Assembly (NCBI RefSeq): GCF_900095025.1
Contig: NZ_FMBK01000001.1
Span: 62,001-126,000, forward strand
DNA length: 64,000 nt
Direction of reading: 5' to 3'
From: Acinetobacter albensis
Lineage (GTDB): Bacteria; Pseudomonadota; Gammaproteobacteria; Pseudomonadales; Moraxellaceae
A program made the position numbers and the translations under genes. This document shows positions 1-9,484 of the stretch, in pieces (position 1 is the stretch's first letter; each line of letters opens with the position of its first letter). The notes under the pieces were generated by a model. That model was not told the DNA's origin. It was given only the letters and a program-made list of their open reading frames with translations, and searched no databases.

Positions 1-1264
1 TAGCCGGATCAAGTTTTAGATGATTTAAAATAAAAGGTAAGCTCATACCAATTAAACAACCCAGTAAAACAATGCCAAGCATGCTGAGCGCTAACACCGT
101 AGCAATCATGCTATCACCTCTAACATAACCTAAAATTGAAACTGCAAATGCCATTGTACCGCCCAAACACAAGGCCACTAGACTTTCACGTCCCAATAAA
201 TAAAACCAGTCTTTGACCTGTACATCACCCGTTGCCAAAGCTCGAACCATTAAGGTCGCCGATTGTGAACCTGCATTCCCTCCACTGCCAACCAGTAATG
301 GAAGAAAAAATACCAGTACAATATTGGCTGCAATAATATCTTCAAAATGCGAAATTCCGATCCCAGACAGTAAACTACCAAAAACCAAAATAACCAACCA
401 AAACACACGCTTTTGATAGAGCAAAATAATCGGTGCTGTTTTTAAACTCAATTTTCGGCTCGTTTCCACAGCGCTTGCTTTTAAAAAATCTTCTGTGGCT
501 TCATCATTTGCCACATCCATTGCGTCATCATGGGTGACTATACCGACCATGAAACCCTGTTCGTCTACAATGGGCAGGGCCAATAAATCGTAACGGGCAA
601 TCTTTTTAACCACTTCATCCTGATGTGTATCCACGGTCGAAAAAATTAAATCTGTGGTCATCAAATCCTGAATACAATCCTGTTCCTGCGCCAAAATTAA
701 TTCTTTTAACGAGATAACACCCAATAATTTACGTGCCGCATCTAATACATAAGCCAAATAAATGGTTTCAGTATCGGGCGCTTCCAGACGCAACATTTTA
801 ATGGCCTCAAGAACCGTCATATTGGGCTTTAAAGTGGCGTATTCTGAACTCATAATTGCCCCAGCCGTCCCTTCAACATAGGAGGCTAACTGACGAATAT
901 CTTCACGCTTTGCTTGAGCCAAGGCGGGCAAAAGAATATTTTGCTGTTCAGAGTTAAGCTGTTTAAAGATATCAACACGTTTGTCTGAGGGCATTTCACC
1001 AATAATTTCTGCCAAAGTAGCCCAAGGAATCACTTTAGCCAGCTTAATTTGCTGATCTGGTTTTAAATAAGAAAATACATAGGCTCGCGCAGGTAAATTG
1101 ACCAACAGGATCTGACTTGACTCTATTGGCAATTGCGTGAGTAAATCTGCGATATCGGCGGCTTTGAAGGTTTGTATTGTCTGTAAAGCCTGCTGAATAT
1201 CTTGATCTTGCATTGAACTTTGAATAGAAGCATGCAAAAGATCAATAAAATTATGATTACGCAT
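1..1264 (-). CDS. mgtE: Magnesium transporter MgtE (C-terminus beyond window)
   Basis: Magnesium-selective inner-membrane channel. About 421 residues are present; the end of the membrane domain lies beyond the left edge. The order fits the family: an N-terminal helical domain (about 1-135) ending in the TAGAIMSSEY motif, two CBS domains (about 136-260) that sense cytosolic Mg2+, then membrane helices from about residue 285, including the GGNAGSQSATL pore-region motif. I chose the ATG at 1264 because GAGGAATAGGG precedes it; an in-frame ATG at 1213 is the alternative. The RND gene lies 127 bp upstream on the same strand, with no clear terminator between. I saw no M-box riboswitch in the gap. 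Confidence 0.92.
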   Translation of the reverse strand, partial: MRNHNFIDLLHASIQSSMQDQDIQQALQTIQTFKAADIADLLTQLPIESSQILLVNLPARAYVFSYLKPDQQIKLAKVIPWATLAEIIGEMPSDKRVDIFKQLNSEQQNILLPALAQAKREDIRQLASYVEGTAGAIMSSEYATLKPNMTVLEAIKMLRLEAPDTETIYLAYVLDAARKLLGVISLKELILAQEQDCIQDLMTTDLIFSTVDTHQDEVVKKIARYDLLALPIVDEQGFMVGIVTHDDAMDVANDEATEDFLKASAVETSRKLSLKTAPIILLYQKRVFWLVILVFGSLLSGIGISHFEDIIAANIVLVFFLPLLVGSGGNAGSQSATLMVRALATGDVQVKDWFYLLGRESLVALCLGGTMAFAVSILGYVRGDSMIATVLALSMLGIVLLGCLIGMSLPFILNHLKLDPA

Positions 1265-1391
1265 ATTCCCTATTCCTCAATTTGCCCCATGCTGGCCATA
1301 AGTCCATTTATATTTTTTCAGTACAGAGCATGGCATGTTCTGCCTAATCACGCATTAAATATATTCTTTCACGCTGAGCAATTAAAGAGGC

Positions 1392-4300
1392 TTAAGTGGT
1401 AGTTTTAGCCTTAAATAAAGTGCGAATTAAAACATACATAAATGGAATAAAAATAAGCACCAATAATGTTGCGAAAATGACACCACCTAATACACTCACC
1501 CCAATTTCCTGACGACTGGCAGCACCTGCACCAAAAGCAAAAACCAACGGCGTCACACCAGCCCCAAAGGCAAGTGAAGTCATTAAAATGGGACGTAAAC
1601 GTAAGCTTGCCCCTTCCAAAGCAGCCTCAATTACACTGCGACCTTGTTGTTGTGCCATGGATGCAAACTCAACAATCAAAATCGCATTCTTACAGGACAA
1701 GCCAATGGTGGTTAATAAAGCAATCTGAAAATAAATATCATTGGGAAAACCAGCAAAATAGCTGAATAAAATATTTCCACCAATCCCCAAAGGAATTGCA
1801 CTCATCACTGCACTTGGAATAGACCAGCTTTCATAAAGCGCGGCTAAACATAAGAAAATAAAGCCAATAGATACCAAATACAAGAGAAGTGCTTGATGAC
1901 TTGATTTCTGTTCTTCAAATGACAAGCCACTCCATGCGACATCAATTCCAGATTGCTGTCCAATCAATTGAGCCACATCTTGCATAGCGTCACCTGAACT
2001 GACATTTTTGGCAGTATCCGCTTCCATCTGTAATGCGGTGTAGCCCATATAACGATTCACCACCTCAGGCCCACCACTCCAACTCATATTAGAAAAGTTG
2101 CCAAAGGAAATCATTTGATTTAAATCATTACGTACATACCAATTATTCAAATCTTCAGGTTTAGAGCGAAACTCGGCATCACCTTGCATAATGACGCGTT
2201 TAATCCGACCACGGTCAATAAAGTCATTAATATAACTGCCTCCCCACGCACTGGCCAACGTGCTATTAATTGCCGTCTGTGACAATCCATTCGCCAAAGC
2301 AAGTTTCTGATCAATATTGACTTTCAATTCAGCCTTATCAGGATTAGAACGCTTATCTAAATTTTCAAAGGTTTTATATTGTTTGGCCTGCTGTTGCAAT
2401 TGCTTAAATTGGTCATCCAAATATTGTCGCCCTTGTCCATTTACATCACGCACCCAAAAATCTAAACCATCGGTTTGCCCTAAACCACTGACAGATGAAG
2501 GCAACATCACACTAATATTGGCATTCGGATTGCTTTTAAAATGGCTCAAAGCACGTTCACGAATGGCTTGTGCTGAATTTTCTTGTCCAGATCGCTCATC
2601 CCAATGTTTGAGTGCAATAAATCCCTGACCTAAATTCTGTCCGGTTCCCGAAAAGTTACGTCCATAGCGAACCATAACCAAACTGACATTGTCTTTTTCA
2701 TGAGTCAAAAAATACTGTCGAATCTGCTCCCCTATTTCACGACTTTTAGACATGGGGGCTCCATCGGCTAATCGGAACTGAACATTTAAAATCCCCTGAT
2801 CTTCACTGGGAATGAAACTGGTCGGTAAAGCCCGATAAAACAAAGCAAAAGTGATAATCAACGCAGTAAAAACCACCAAGGATATTGCTTTATATTGAAT
2901 GGTTAAACTCGATAAATTGAGATAATGATGCTTTAAGCGATCTAATTTTTGATTAAACCAAATGGCCCATTTTGCCGGTTGAGGATTTGGTTTTAAAATA
3001 ATGGCACACAATGCAGGTGTTAAAATCAGTGCCACCAATAAAGATAAGGTCATTGCGGCAACAAGGGTCATCGAAAACTGACGATATATGACACCTGTTG
3101 AACCACTAAAAAATGCCATCGGAATAAATACGGCGGTAAGTACCAAGGTAATTCCGATCAGTGCCCCGGTAATTTCCTGCATAGATTCAATAGAAGCTTG
3201 CTTGGCGGTTAAATTTTTCTCATGCATCAGACGTTCAACATTTTCAACCACCACAATGGCATCATCCACCAGTAACCCAATCGCCAAAACCAAGGCAAAC
3301 AAGGTCAAAGTATTAATACTCATTCCAAAAATGGACAACACTGCCATTGTTCCTAAAATCACCACAGGTACAGTGATGGCCGGAATCAGTGTGGCACGCC
3401 AATTTTGTAGAAAAGCAAACATCACAATAATGACCAATAAAATGGCTTCAAATAAAGTTTTAACCACTTCTTTAATTGATTCTTGTACAAAGGGCGTATT
3501 GTCTCGTGGATAAACCAGCTTATACCCATCAGGCAATTGTTGTGCTAAGTGATCGACTTCAGCTTTAATTAATGCAGAAGTTGCTAAAGCATTGGCACCA
3601 GATGCCAAAGAAATACCCATCCCTGCCGAAGGTGACCCATTAATGGTATTAAAAGATTGATAATTTTCCGCACCCAATTCAATTTTTGCGACATCTTTTA
3701 AATAAATAAAACTGCCATCACGGCTAGATTTCACAATGATATTTTCAAATTCAGAAACAGTTTTTAAGCGTGACCCTGATGTGACTTTTGCATTTAAGTA
3801 TTGATCTTGAACTACCGGTAAATCACCAATTGCACCCGCCGCCACTTGGGTATTTTGTGCTTCTACAGCAGCACGAATATCACTGGGAATTAAATTATAT
3901 TGTTTGAGTTTTAAAGGATTTAACCAAATTCGCATAGCATACTGCGAACCAAATACATCGACTTCGCCAATACCTTCAATCCGTGCCAGTTCTTGCTCTA
4001 AATAGGTCATCATGTAATCTGACAATTCAATATTGTCACTTTTACCAGAAGCATCATAAAGTCCAATGACCATATGCGTGTCGCTCAAGGATTTAAATAC
4101 GTTTACACCTTGGCGCTGCACATCTTCAGGCAAACGATTAATCACGCCATTAATTGCATTTTGCACTTGCACTTGTGCTGTATCAGGATCTGTCCCATTT
4201 TCAAAACTAATACTGATTCGACTACGTCCCGATGAATCACTACTGGAACTAAAATACAGTAAATGATCAATCCCTTTAATCTGTTGCTCTAGAACCTGAG

Positions 4301-4487
4301 TCACACTTTCCTCAACCGTTTCAGCCGATGCACCGGTATAGGTTGAACTTACAGTAATACGAGGTGGAGCAATATCGGGATAACGCTCAACAGGCAGACT
4401 AAATACTGCAAAAAGGCCAAAAGCCATCACAATAATGGCCAATACACCGGCAAAAATAGGACGTTCAATAAAAAATTTTGACAGCAT
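1392..4487 (-). CDS. RND (HAE1-type) multidrug efflux permease, orphan
   Basis: Inner-membrane proton-driven efflux pump of the AcrB/MexB family, 1031 residues, the usual full length. It begins with the typical FFIERPIFAGVLAI first helix, has the paired aspartates of TM4 (GLLVDDAIVVVEN, D408-D409) and the relay lysine in GLSCKNAILIVEFA. Such pumps normally work with a periplasmic adaptor and an outer-membrane channel, usually encoded alongside. Neither is next to it here: upstream is a divergent phosphodiesterase and downstream is mgtE. It must either borrow an adaptor encoded elsewhere or be part of a dispersed system. It does not look like AdeB or AdeJ at its N-terminus, so I give no symbol. 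There is no clear ribosome binding site before the ATG. Confidence 0.93.
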   Translation of the reverse strand: MLSKFFIERPIFAGVLAIIVMAFGLFAVFSLPVERYPDIAPPRITVSSTYTGASAETVEESVTQVLEQQIKGIDHLLYFSSSSDSSGRSRISISFENGTDPDTAQVQVQNAINGVINRLPEDVQRQGVNVFKSLSDTHMVIGLYDASGKSDNIELSDYMMTYLEQELARIEGIGEVDVFGSQYAMRIWLNPLKLKQYNLIPSDIRAAVEAQNTQVAAGAIGDLPVVQDQYLNAKVTSGSRLKTVSEFENIIVKSSRDGSFIYLKDVAKIELGAENYQSFNTINGSPSAGMGISLASGANALATSALIKAEVDHLAQQLPDGYKLVYPRDNTPFVQESIKEVVKTLFEAILLVIIVMFAFLQNWRATLIPAITVPVVILGTMAVLSIFGMSINTLTLFALVLAIGLLVDDAIVVVENVERLMHEKNLTAKQASIESMQEITGALIGITLVLTAVFIPMAFFSGSTGVIYRQFSMTLVAAMTLSLLVALILTPALCAIILKPNPQPAKWAIWFNQKLDRLKHHYLNLSSLTIQYKAISLVVFTALIITFALFYRALPTSFIPSEDQGILNVQFRLADGAPMSKSREIGEQIRQYFLTHEKDNVSLVMVRYGRNFSGTGQNLGQGFIALKHWDERSGQENSAQAIRERALSHFKSNPNANISVMLPSSVSGLGQTDGLDFWVRDVNGQGRQYLDDQFKQLQQQAKQYKTFENLDKRSNPDKAELKVNIDQKLALANGLSQTAINSTLASAWGGSYINDFIDRGRIKRVIMQGDAEFRSKPEDLNNWYVRNDLNQMISFGNFSNMSWSGGPEVVNRYMGYTALQMEADTAKNVSSGDAMQDVAQLIGQQSGIDVAWSGLSFEEQKSSHQALLLYLVSIGFIFLCLAALYESWSIPSAVMSAIPLGIGGNILFSYFAGFPNDIYFQIALLTTIGLSCKNAILIVEFASMAQQQGRSVIEAALEGASLRLRPILMTSLAFGAGVTPLVFAFGAGAASRQEIGVSVLGGVIFATLLVLIFIPFMYVLIRTLFKAKTTT

Positions 4488-4637
4488 ATGACGTAATCAC
4501 AGTATGAAAAGGGATGAAGTTAAACCATTAAAAGTTCTTATAATTTAACCTAGATACATGGATATTCAGTGACTAAAACTCAAAATACAACAACCATTAA
4601 CAGAAAAATTATTTTTTATACTAAATAAGGAGAAAAT

Positions 4638-4706
4638 ATGAAGAGTGACCTATTGTTCAATGTAAAGACTTGTGAGTTTTCCGACCTTGTCATATTTTTG
4701 TACTAA
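4638..4706 (+). CDS. Candidate 22-residue leader or small protein
   Basis: An ATG preceded by a near-perfect ribosome binding site (AAGGAGAAAAT) opens a 22-codon frame, beginning MKSDLLFNVKT and ending VIFLY before TAA. It stops 49 bp before the ATG of the downstream lipoprotein phosphodiesterase, whose own ribosome binding site is much weaker. This could be a leader peptide, a small protein, or the remains of an older start. I recognise no family. The call rests only on the ribosome binding site and position. Confidence 0.35.
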   Translation: MKSDLLFNVKTCEFSDLVIFLY

Positions 4707-4755
4707 TCTTCAGAAACACTGTATCCAGATTAATAACAACAACACTGGAACCTGT

Positions 4756-5886
4756 ATGTTAAAAAAAATGGCTTTATCACTGATGATTTTAAATCTTACT
4801 GCGTGTAATGAAGATAATGATTCAATTTATGCAGCCCCACCGACTGTGAATACACCTGAAATTTTGATTATAGGCCATCGTGGTGCCAGTGCTTTACGTC
4901 CAGAGCATACTTTGGCAGCTTATCAGAAAGCCATTGATGATGGTGCTGACTTTATTGAACCCGATTTGGTTGCAACCAAAGATGGCTATTTAGTAGCAAG
5001 GCATGAAAACGAAATTGGCGAAACAACCAATGTCAGTGAACTTCCGCAATTTGCTGATCGAAAGACCACCAAAGTGATTGATGGTGTTTCTCTAACGGGC
5101 TGGTTCACCGAAGACTTTCACTTAAACGAACTGAATCAGTTAAAAGCGCGTGAAAGAATTCCCCAAATACGTCCCAATAATGTGCAATATAATGATTTAT
5201 ACAATATTCCAACTTTAGAGCAGATTATTGAATTAGCGGACCAACACTATCAAAAGACTGGCAAAATTATTGGTTTATATATAGAAACCAAGCATCCGAC
5301 TTATTTCCAACAGCAAAATTTAGCCCTTGAAAATTCGCTACTGATGAGTTTAGCAAAACACAAATATACTCGAGAAATCGCACCTGTATATTTACAATCT
5401 TTTGAAATAAGCAATTTAAAAGCCATGCGTGAGCAATTGGATCAACTTAATTCGATTAAACAGATTAAAATTATTCAGCTTTATGGTGGAAAGTCCACTC
5501 AACCTGCTGATGCCGCAATGCAGAAATTAACCATCAATTATGGTGATATGGCCACAGTGGCAGGCTTAAAAGAAGTTGCAAAATATGCTGATGGGGTTGG
5601 ACCCAGTAAAACCTATATTTTACCCAATACACAAGCTGCAACAGTAACCTCATTTGTAAAAGATGCGCATGCCGTGGGGCTTAAAGTTCACCCTTATACG
5701 CTACGTCCAGAAAATGAATTTTTACCTGATTATCTGGATTGTGGTGTCAATCCAGCCGAGCGTTGTGAAACTGGTGCAATCAAAGAATATGAACTGTTCT
5801 TTCGAGCAGGCGTAGATGGTCTTTTTACTGATGATCCAGGATTAGGTCGCAAAGCGCTTCTAAACTATCAAGCGTCATTGAAATAA
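4756..5886 (+). CDS. Glycerophosphodiester phosphodiesterase, lipoprotein
   Basis: Hydrolyses glycerophosphodiesters to glycerol-3-phosphate and an alcohol; GlpQ/UgpQ-type GDPD domain. About 376 residues. A lipoprotein signal (hydrophobic run, then LNLTAC, cysteine 17) supports the ATG at 4756 over a GTG at 4672 and predicts a periplasmic, membrane-anchored enzyme. The catalytic and metal-binding pattern is visible: HRGAS (H41), FIEPDLVATKDG (E68, D70) and ARHEN (H83). The GDPD barrel fills the rest of the chain. A strong hairpin terminator follows at 5974-6001. A short frame with a strong ribosome binding site lies just upstream. It may supply phosphate and glycerol from phospholipid breakdown. 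Confidence 0.93.
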   Translation: MLKKMALSLMILNLTACNEDNDSIYAAPPTVNTPEILIIGHRGASALRPEHTLAAYQKAIDDGADFIEPDLVATKDGYLVARHENEIGETTNVSELPQFADRKTTKVIDGVSLTGWFTEDFHLNELNQLKARERIPQIRPNNVQYNDLYNIPTLEQIIELADQHYQKTGKIIGLYIETKHPTYFQQQNLALENSLLMSLAKHKYTREIAPVYLQSFEISNLKAMREQLDQLNSIKQIKIIQLYGGKSTQPADAAMQKLTINYGDMATVAGLKEVAKYADGVGPSKTYILPNTQAATVTSFVKDAHAVGLKVHPYTLRPENEFLPDYLDCGVNPAERCETGAIKEYELFFRAGVDGLFTDDPGLGRKALLNYQASLK

Positions 5887-5973
5887 TCTCGGTAATTCAA
5901 TTCAAGTCATTTTTTATTTATTAAAAATTTAATGATTGAAATATTATTAAGCTTTTATTTTTAGCCCAATCAT

Positions 5974-6001
5974 AAAAAAACCCTGCATAAGCAGGGTTTT
6001 C
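5974..6001. terminator. Bidirectional intrinsic terminator
   Basis: CCCTGC ataa GCAGGG flanked by an A run on the left and T4 on the right. It lies between the convergent phosphodiesterase gene and aceA and can serve both. Confidence 0.85.
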
Positions 6002-6020
6002 TCTGAATCAGTCGGGGGGA

Positions 6021-7622
6021 TTAACCACCGAATTGGTTCATAGTGTTTTTAGCATCATCATGTGCTTTCAACGCGTTGTCACCAGAGAAGATTTCTTTGT
6101 GATCATCACCGATGTCAGAACCCGCCATTGCTTGGTGTTTAACACAAGCAATACCTTGACGGATTTCTTTACGTTGTACACCAGCAACATAAGCCAACAT
6201 ACCCTCAGAACCGAAGTAACCTTGTGCAAGCTCATGCGTAGAAAGAGCAGCAGTGTGGTAAGTCGGAAGTGTGATCAAGTGATGGAACACGCCCGCTTCA
6301 CGAGAAGCATCTGCTTGGAATGTACGGATCTTAGCGTCTGCATCAGCAGCTAATTCAGTAGCATCATACTCAGCGCTCATTAATTTAGCACGGTCGTAAG
6401 CAGAAACATCTTTACCTTCAGCAACCCAACGATCATAAGACTGTTGACGGAAATTCAAAGTCCAGTTGAAAGATGGTGAGTTGTTATAAACAAGCTTCGC
6501 ATTTGGAACTGTTTCTTTTACACGGTTAACCATGTGAGCGATTTCTTCAACGTTTGGCGTTGCGGTTTCGATCCAAAGAAGGTCAGCACCGTTTTGAAGG
6601 CTAGATACGCAGTCAAGTACAACACGGTCAATTTGAGTGTCAGCACGGAACTGGTACAAGCCAGAAGCTAAACGCTTAGGACGGTGTAATTTACCATCAC
6701 GCTTGATTAGGATTTCATCTTCTTGCGCATCAGCAATATCAATTTCAACAGTGTCTAAGAAACCGATGTATTGAGAAGCAATGTCGCCTGGCTCTTTAAC
6801 CACTGGGATTTTTTGAGTCAAGTCAGCGCCTTCAGAGTCAGTACGCGCAACGATGATACCTTCGTCAAGACCCATTTCTAAGAATGCATAACGTAATGCA
6901 TGGATTTTAGAGATGAAATCTTCGTGTGGAACAGTGACTTTACCAGCTTGGTGACCACATTGTTTCGCGTCAGATACTTGGTTTTCAATTTGAAGTGCAC
7001 ACGCACCCGCTTCAATCATTTTACGAGCAAGCAAGTAAGTCGCTTCTTCGTTACCGAAACCAGCATCGATATCCGCAATAATTGGTACGATGTGAGTTTG
7101 GAAACCGTCGATTTGAGCAGTGATTTCAGCAGCTTTAGCCGTATCACCCGCTTCGTTTGCTTTTTTAAGCGCACGGAAAAGGTCGTTTAATTCTTTCGCA
7201 TCAGCTTGACGAAGGAAAGTGTAGATTTCTTCGATTAAAGCAGGTACAGAAGTTTTTTCGTGCATAGATTGGTCAGGAAGTGGACCAAATTCTGAACGAA
7301 GTGCAGCAACCATCCAACCTGAAAGGTAGATATAACGACGGTCAGTTGTGCCGAAGTATTTTTTGTTCGCAATCATTTTTTGTTGTGCGATGAAACCGTG
7401 CCAGCAGCCTAAAGACTGAGTGTATTGGCTAGAGTCAGCATCATAAGCAGCCATATCACGACGCATAATTGCAGCGGTGTATTTAGCGATATCTAAACCA
7501 GTTTTGAATTGGTTTTGCATTTGCATACGCGCAGCATCTTCTGGGCTAATATCGCGCCAAGTGCTACCGAATTTTGCTTTTAATTCGCGGATTGCATCAA
7601 TCGCTGTTTGGTATGTAGTCAT
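6021..7622 (-). CDS. aceA: Isocitrate lyase
   Basis: Cleaves isocitrate to glyoxylate and succinate, the first step of the glyoxylate shunt, needed for growth on acetate, fatty acids or alkanes. 533 residues, the longer isocitrate lyase type found in Pseudomonas and Acinetobacter. The metal-binding stretch IIADIDAGFGN (about 181-191) and the active-site KQCGH (220-224, catalytic C222) are present. AGGAAATATC precedes the ATG at 7622. A 745-bp intergenic region separates it from a divergent LysR regulator. No malate synthase gene is in the window. It fits functionally with the alkane electron-transfer operon at 42598-45914. Confidence 0.97.
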   Translation of the reverse strand: MTTYQTAIDAIRELKAKFGSTWRDISPEDAARMQMQNQFKTGLDIAKYTAAIMRRDMAAYDADSSQYTQSLGCWHGFIAQQKMIANKKYFGTTDRRYIYLSGWMVAALRSEFGPLPDQSMHEKTSVPALIEEIYTFLRQADAKELNDLFRALKKANEAGDTAKAAEITAQIDGFQTHIVPIIADIDAGFGNEEATYLLARKMIEAGACALQIENQVSDAKQCGHQAGKVTVPHEDFISKIHALRYAFLEMGLDEGIIVARTDSEGADLTQKIPVVKEPGDIASQYIGFLDTVEIDIADAQEDEILIKRDGKLHRPKRLASGLYQFRADTQIDRVVLDCVSSLQNGADLLWIETATPNVEEIAHMVNRVKETVPNAKLVYNNSPSFNWTLNFRQQSYDRWVAEGKDVSAYDRAKLMSAEYDATELAADADAKIRTFQADASREAGVFHHLITLPTYHTAALSTHELAQGYFGSEGMLAYVAGVQRKEIRQGIACVKHQAMAGSDIGDDHKEIFSGDNALKAHDDAKNTMNQFGG

Positions 7623-8367
7623 GATATTTCCTGTATATAATTTTAGGATTTCATCAGTAGGAGGATTTAACTCTGATTAAGTACACTTGTTCAGATTTAG
7701 ACCATTCCCTAGGTATGAACACAGCTTAGTTGTAGTCAAATAATTAATCCAATATTCTGCATTAATTTTCGGTATTTATTTAAAAAATACATAGATCAAA
7801 GTCGTATTAAAATTTTGATAATGCAAATTAAATCATTGTTATATAAATATAAAATAAATTTAAATAAATACAATAAACGTCTATTAGATATACAAATTGT
7901 TTATTACATGGTCATTAAATTAAAGTCTTCATTTAGTTTTGAATGATTTATTTTTTAAATATTGAGCTTGTGACTTTTATTTTCACTCAGCCAAGCCTTA
8001 TGCGTTTTTAACACAAAAGTATTTCCTTTGTTGGTATTTAACTGCTTATTTTGTTGAGCAAATATTCAATTGCTTATTTAAAATACAAAGCCTTTTAAAT
8101 CGCAGTATTTTTATCTTTCAATTTTTTCAGTACCACCCATTGTTGCTAATTGTTTGTGATTCAAATAGATTTAGTGTGATTAGTTTTTATCCTTAATAAG
8201 ATATTTTTCTGTTGCTTAAAAATAAAAAAATGCTCTTAAAACAATACGACTTTATGCTGAAATTTGGCCTTAAAAGTGATTTTTTATTCGTCATATTTCC
8301 TACACAAGCCTTGCTGCTTATGGCATAATCAATACAATTTCATGGCTTTATTATCGGTATTTTTTTT
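7623..8367. other. Long AT-rich intergenic region between aceA and LysR gene
   Basis: 745 bp with no convincing coding sequence on either strand. It must hold the aceA promoter and probable regulator sites, as well as the LysR gene promoter near its right end (8311-8338). I saw no RNA gene, repeat or insertion sequence here. The length is unusual for this compact chromosome and leaves room for regulatory sites. Confidence 0.7.
8311..8338 (+). promoter_or_regulatory. Putative sigma-70 promoter of LysR gene
   Basis: TTGCTG (8311-8316) and TACAAT (8333-8338) are separated by 16 bp, about 30 bp before the regulator's ATG. Consensus match only. Confidence 0.5.
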
Positions 8368-9357
8368 ATGAATCTGGAACGGGTCGATCTTAATCTATTA
8401 ATTTACCTTGATGTTCTTTTACGTGAAAAAAATGTCACCCGTGCAGCAGAACAACTGGGTGTTACCCAACCTGCCATGAGTAATATTTTGCGTCGTTTAC
8501 GCAATTTATTTAATGACCCCCTGTTAATTCGTTCTTCTGAAGGCATGACGCCAACAGAACGCGCTTTAGAACTTCAGCCACGTATTCGAGATGCATTGGC
8601 CGATTTATCCATGATTTTGGAACCTCGTACTGAGTTCCGTCCTTATACTTCAAATCGCGTTTTCCGTATCATGACTTCTGATTATGCAGAAGCGACTCTG
8701 GTTCCACGTCTTGTCAAAGCCTTACGTTCAGAAGCACCCAATGTTGTATTGGACTTTTTAACGCCAAGTGATGTGTCTTACCGTGATATGGAACAAGGGA
8801 AAGTCGATTTAGCCATTAATCGTTTTAACGAAATTCCACAAAGCTTTCATCAAGTTTTGGTTTGGCGTGATAGTTTTTCCTGCTTGCTCAATAACAAACA
8901 CCCTGCTGCGAATAACTTAAATTTAAAAAGTTATTTAGATGCTCAGCATATTTGGGTGTCTAAAACAGGAATGGGCGTAGGTTTTGGTGTCAATCCAGAT
9001 AAACAAGCGGGATTGGGCTGGATTGATCAAGCTTTAGAGCGAATTGGTCAAAAACGTAAAATTTCAGTATTTACCCGTCACTATCAAATGCCTGCCCTCC
9101 TGGCTTCCAATGTCGATTTGATTGCAACGCTTCCAAGTCGTATCGCACATTTGCAGTCCAATAATGCAAACCTTTTAATTAAAGATCCTCCTTTTTATAT
9201 TCCTGAATTTGAATTAAAAATGGCTTGGTGTCCATTGCTACATCATCATCCTGCACATCGCTGGTTACGTCAGCTGATCTTGTATGTAGCTCGACAGATG
9301 ATTGAAGAAGAAAATCGTGAATTCTTAATGAATAACTCACAGTTTTCTCACTATTAA
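8368..9357 (+). CDS. LysR-family transcriptional regulator
   Basis: DNA-binding regulator of 329 residues, slightly longer than usual. The N-terminal winged helix-turn-helix is clear (LNLLIYLDVLLREKNVTRAA, then LGVTQPAMSNILRRLR, about residues 8-47), followed by a periplasmic-binding-protein-like effector domain (about 90-300). The N-terminal pattern resembles the NodD/LinR/SyrM branch rather than the CysB or OxyR branches. It is divergent from aceA across 745 bp; by the usual LysR arrangement it may control aceA, but that is inference. The ribosome binding site is weak. Confidence 0.93.
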   Translation: MNLERVDLNLLIYLDVLLREKNVTRAAEQLGVTQPAMSNILRRLRNLFNDPLLIRSSEGMTPTERALELQPRIRDALADLSMILEPRTEFRPYTSNRVFRIMTSDYAEATLVPRLVKALRSEAPNVVLDFLTPSDVSYRDMEQGKVDLAINRFNEIPQSFHQVLVWRDSFSCLLNNKHPAANNLNLKSYLDAQHIWVSKTGMGVGFGVNPDKQAGLGWIDQALERIGQKRKISVFTRHYQMPALLASNVDLIATLPSRIAHLQSNNANLLIKDPPFYIPEFELKMAWCPLLHHHPAHRWLRQLILYVARQMIEEENREFLMNNSQFSHY

Positions 9358-9484
9358 TGATAAAAAAACTTAAATTCTTCTTTTTTAAGATTATACTGTA
9401 GTGATTCAGGTGGTAACTTTCTTACTGCCTTTCATTTTTTGTGTTAAAAATATTTCATAATAATGATGATCTACAGGTGAATTT

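Noticed and set aside
3088..3513. Open frame of 141 codons opposite the RND pump gene
   Set aside because: An antisense shadow frame rich in Thr, Ile and Lys, explained by the membrane-protein codons on the other strand.
6033..6353. Open frame of 106 codons opposite aceA
   Set aside because: It lies antisense inside a clear isocitrate lyase gene, has no ribosome binding site and no recognisable protein features.
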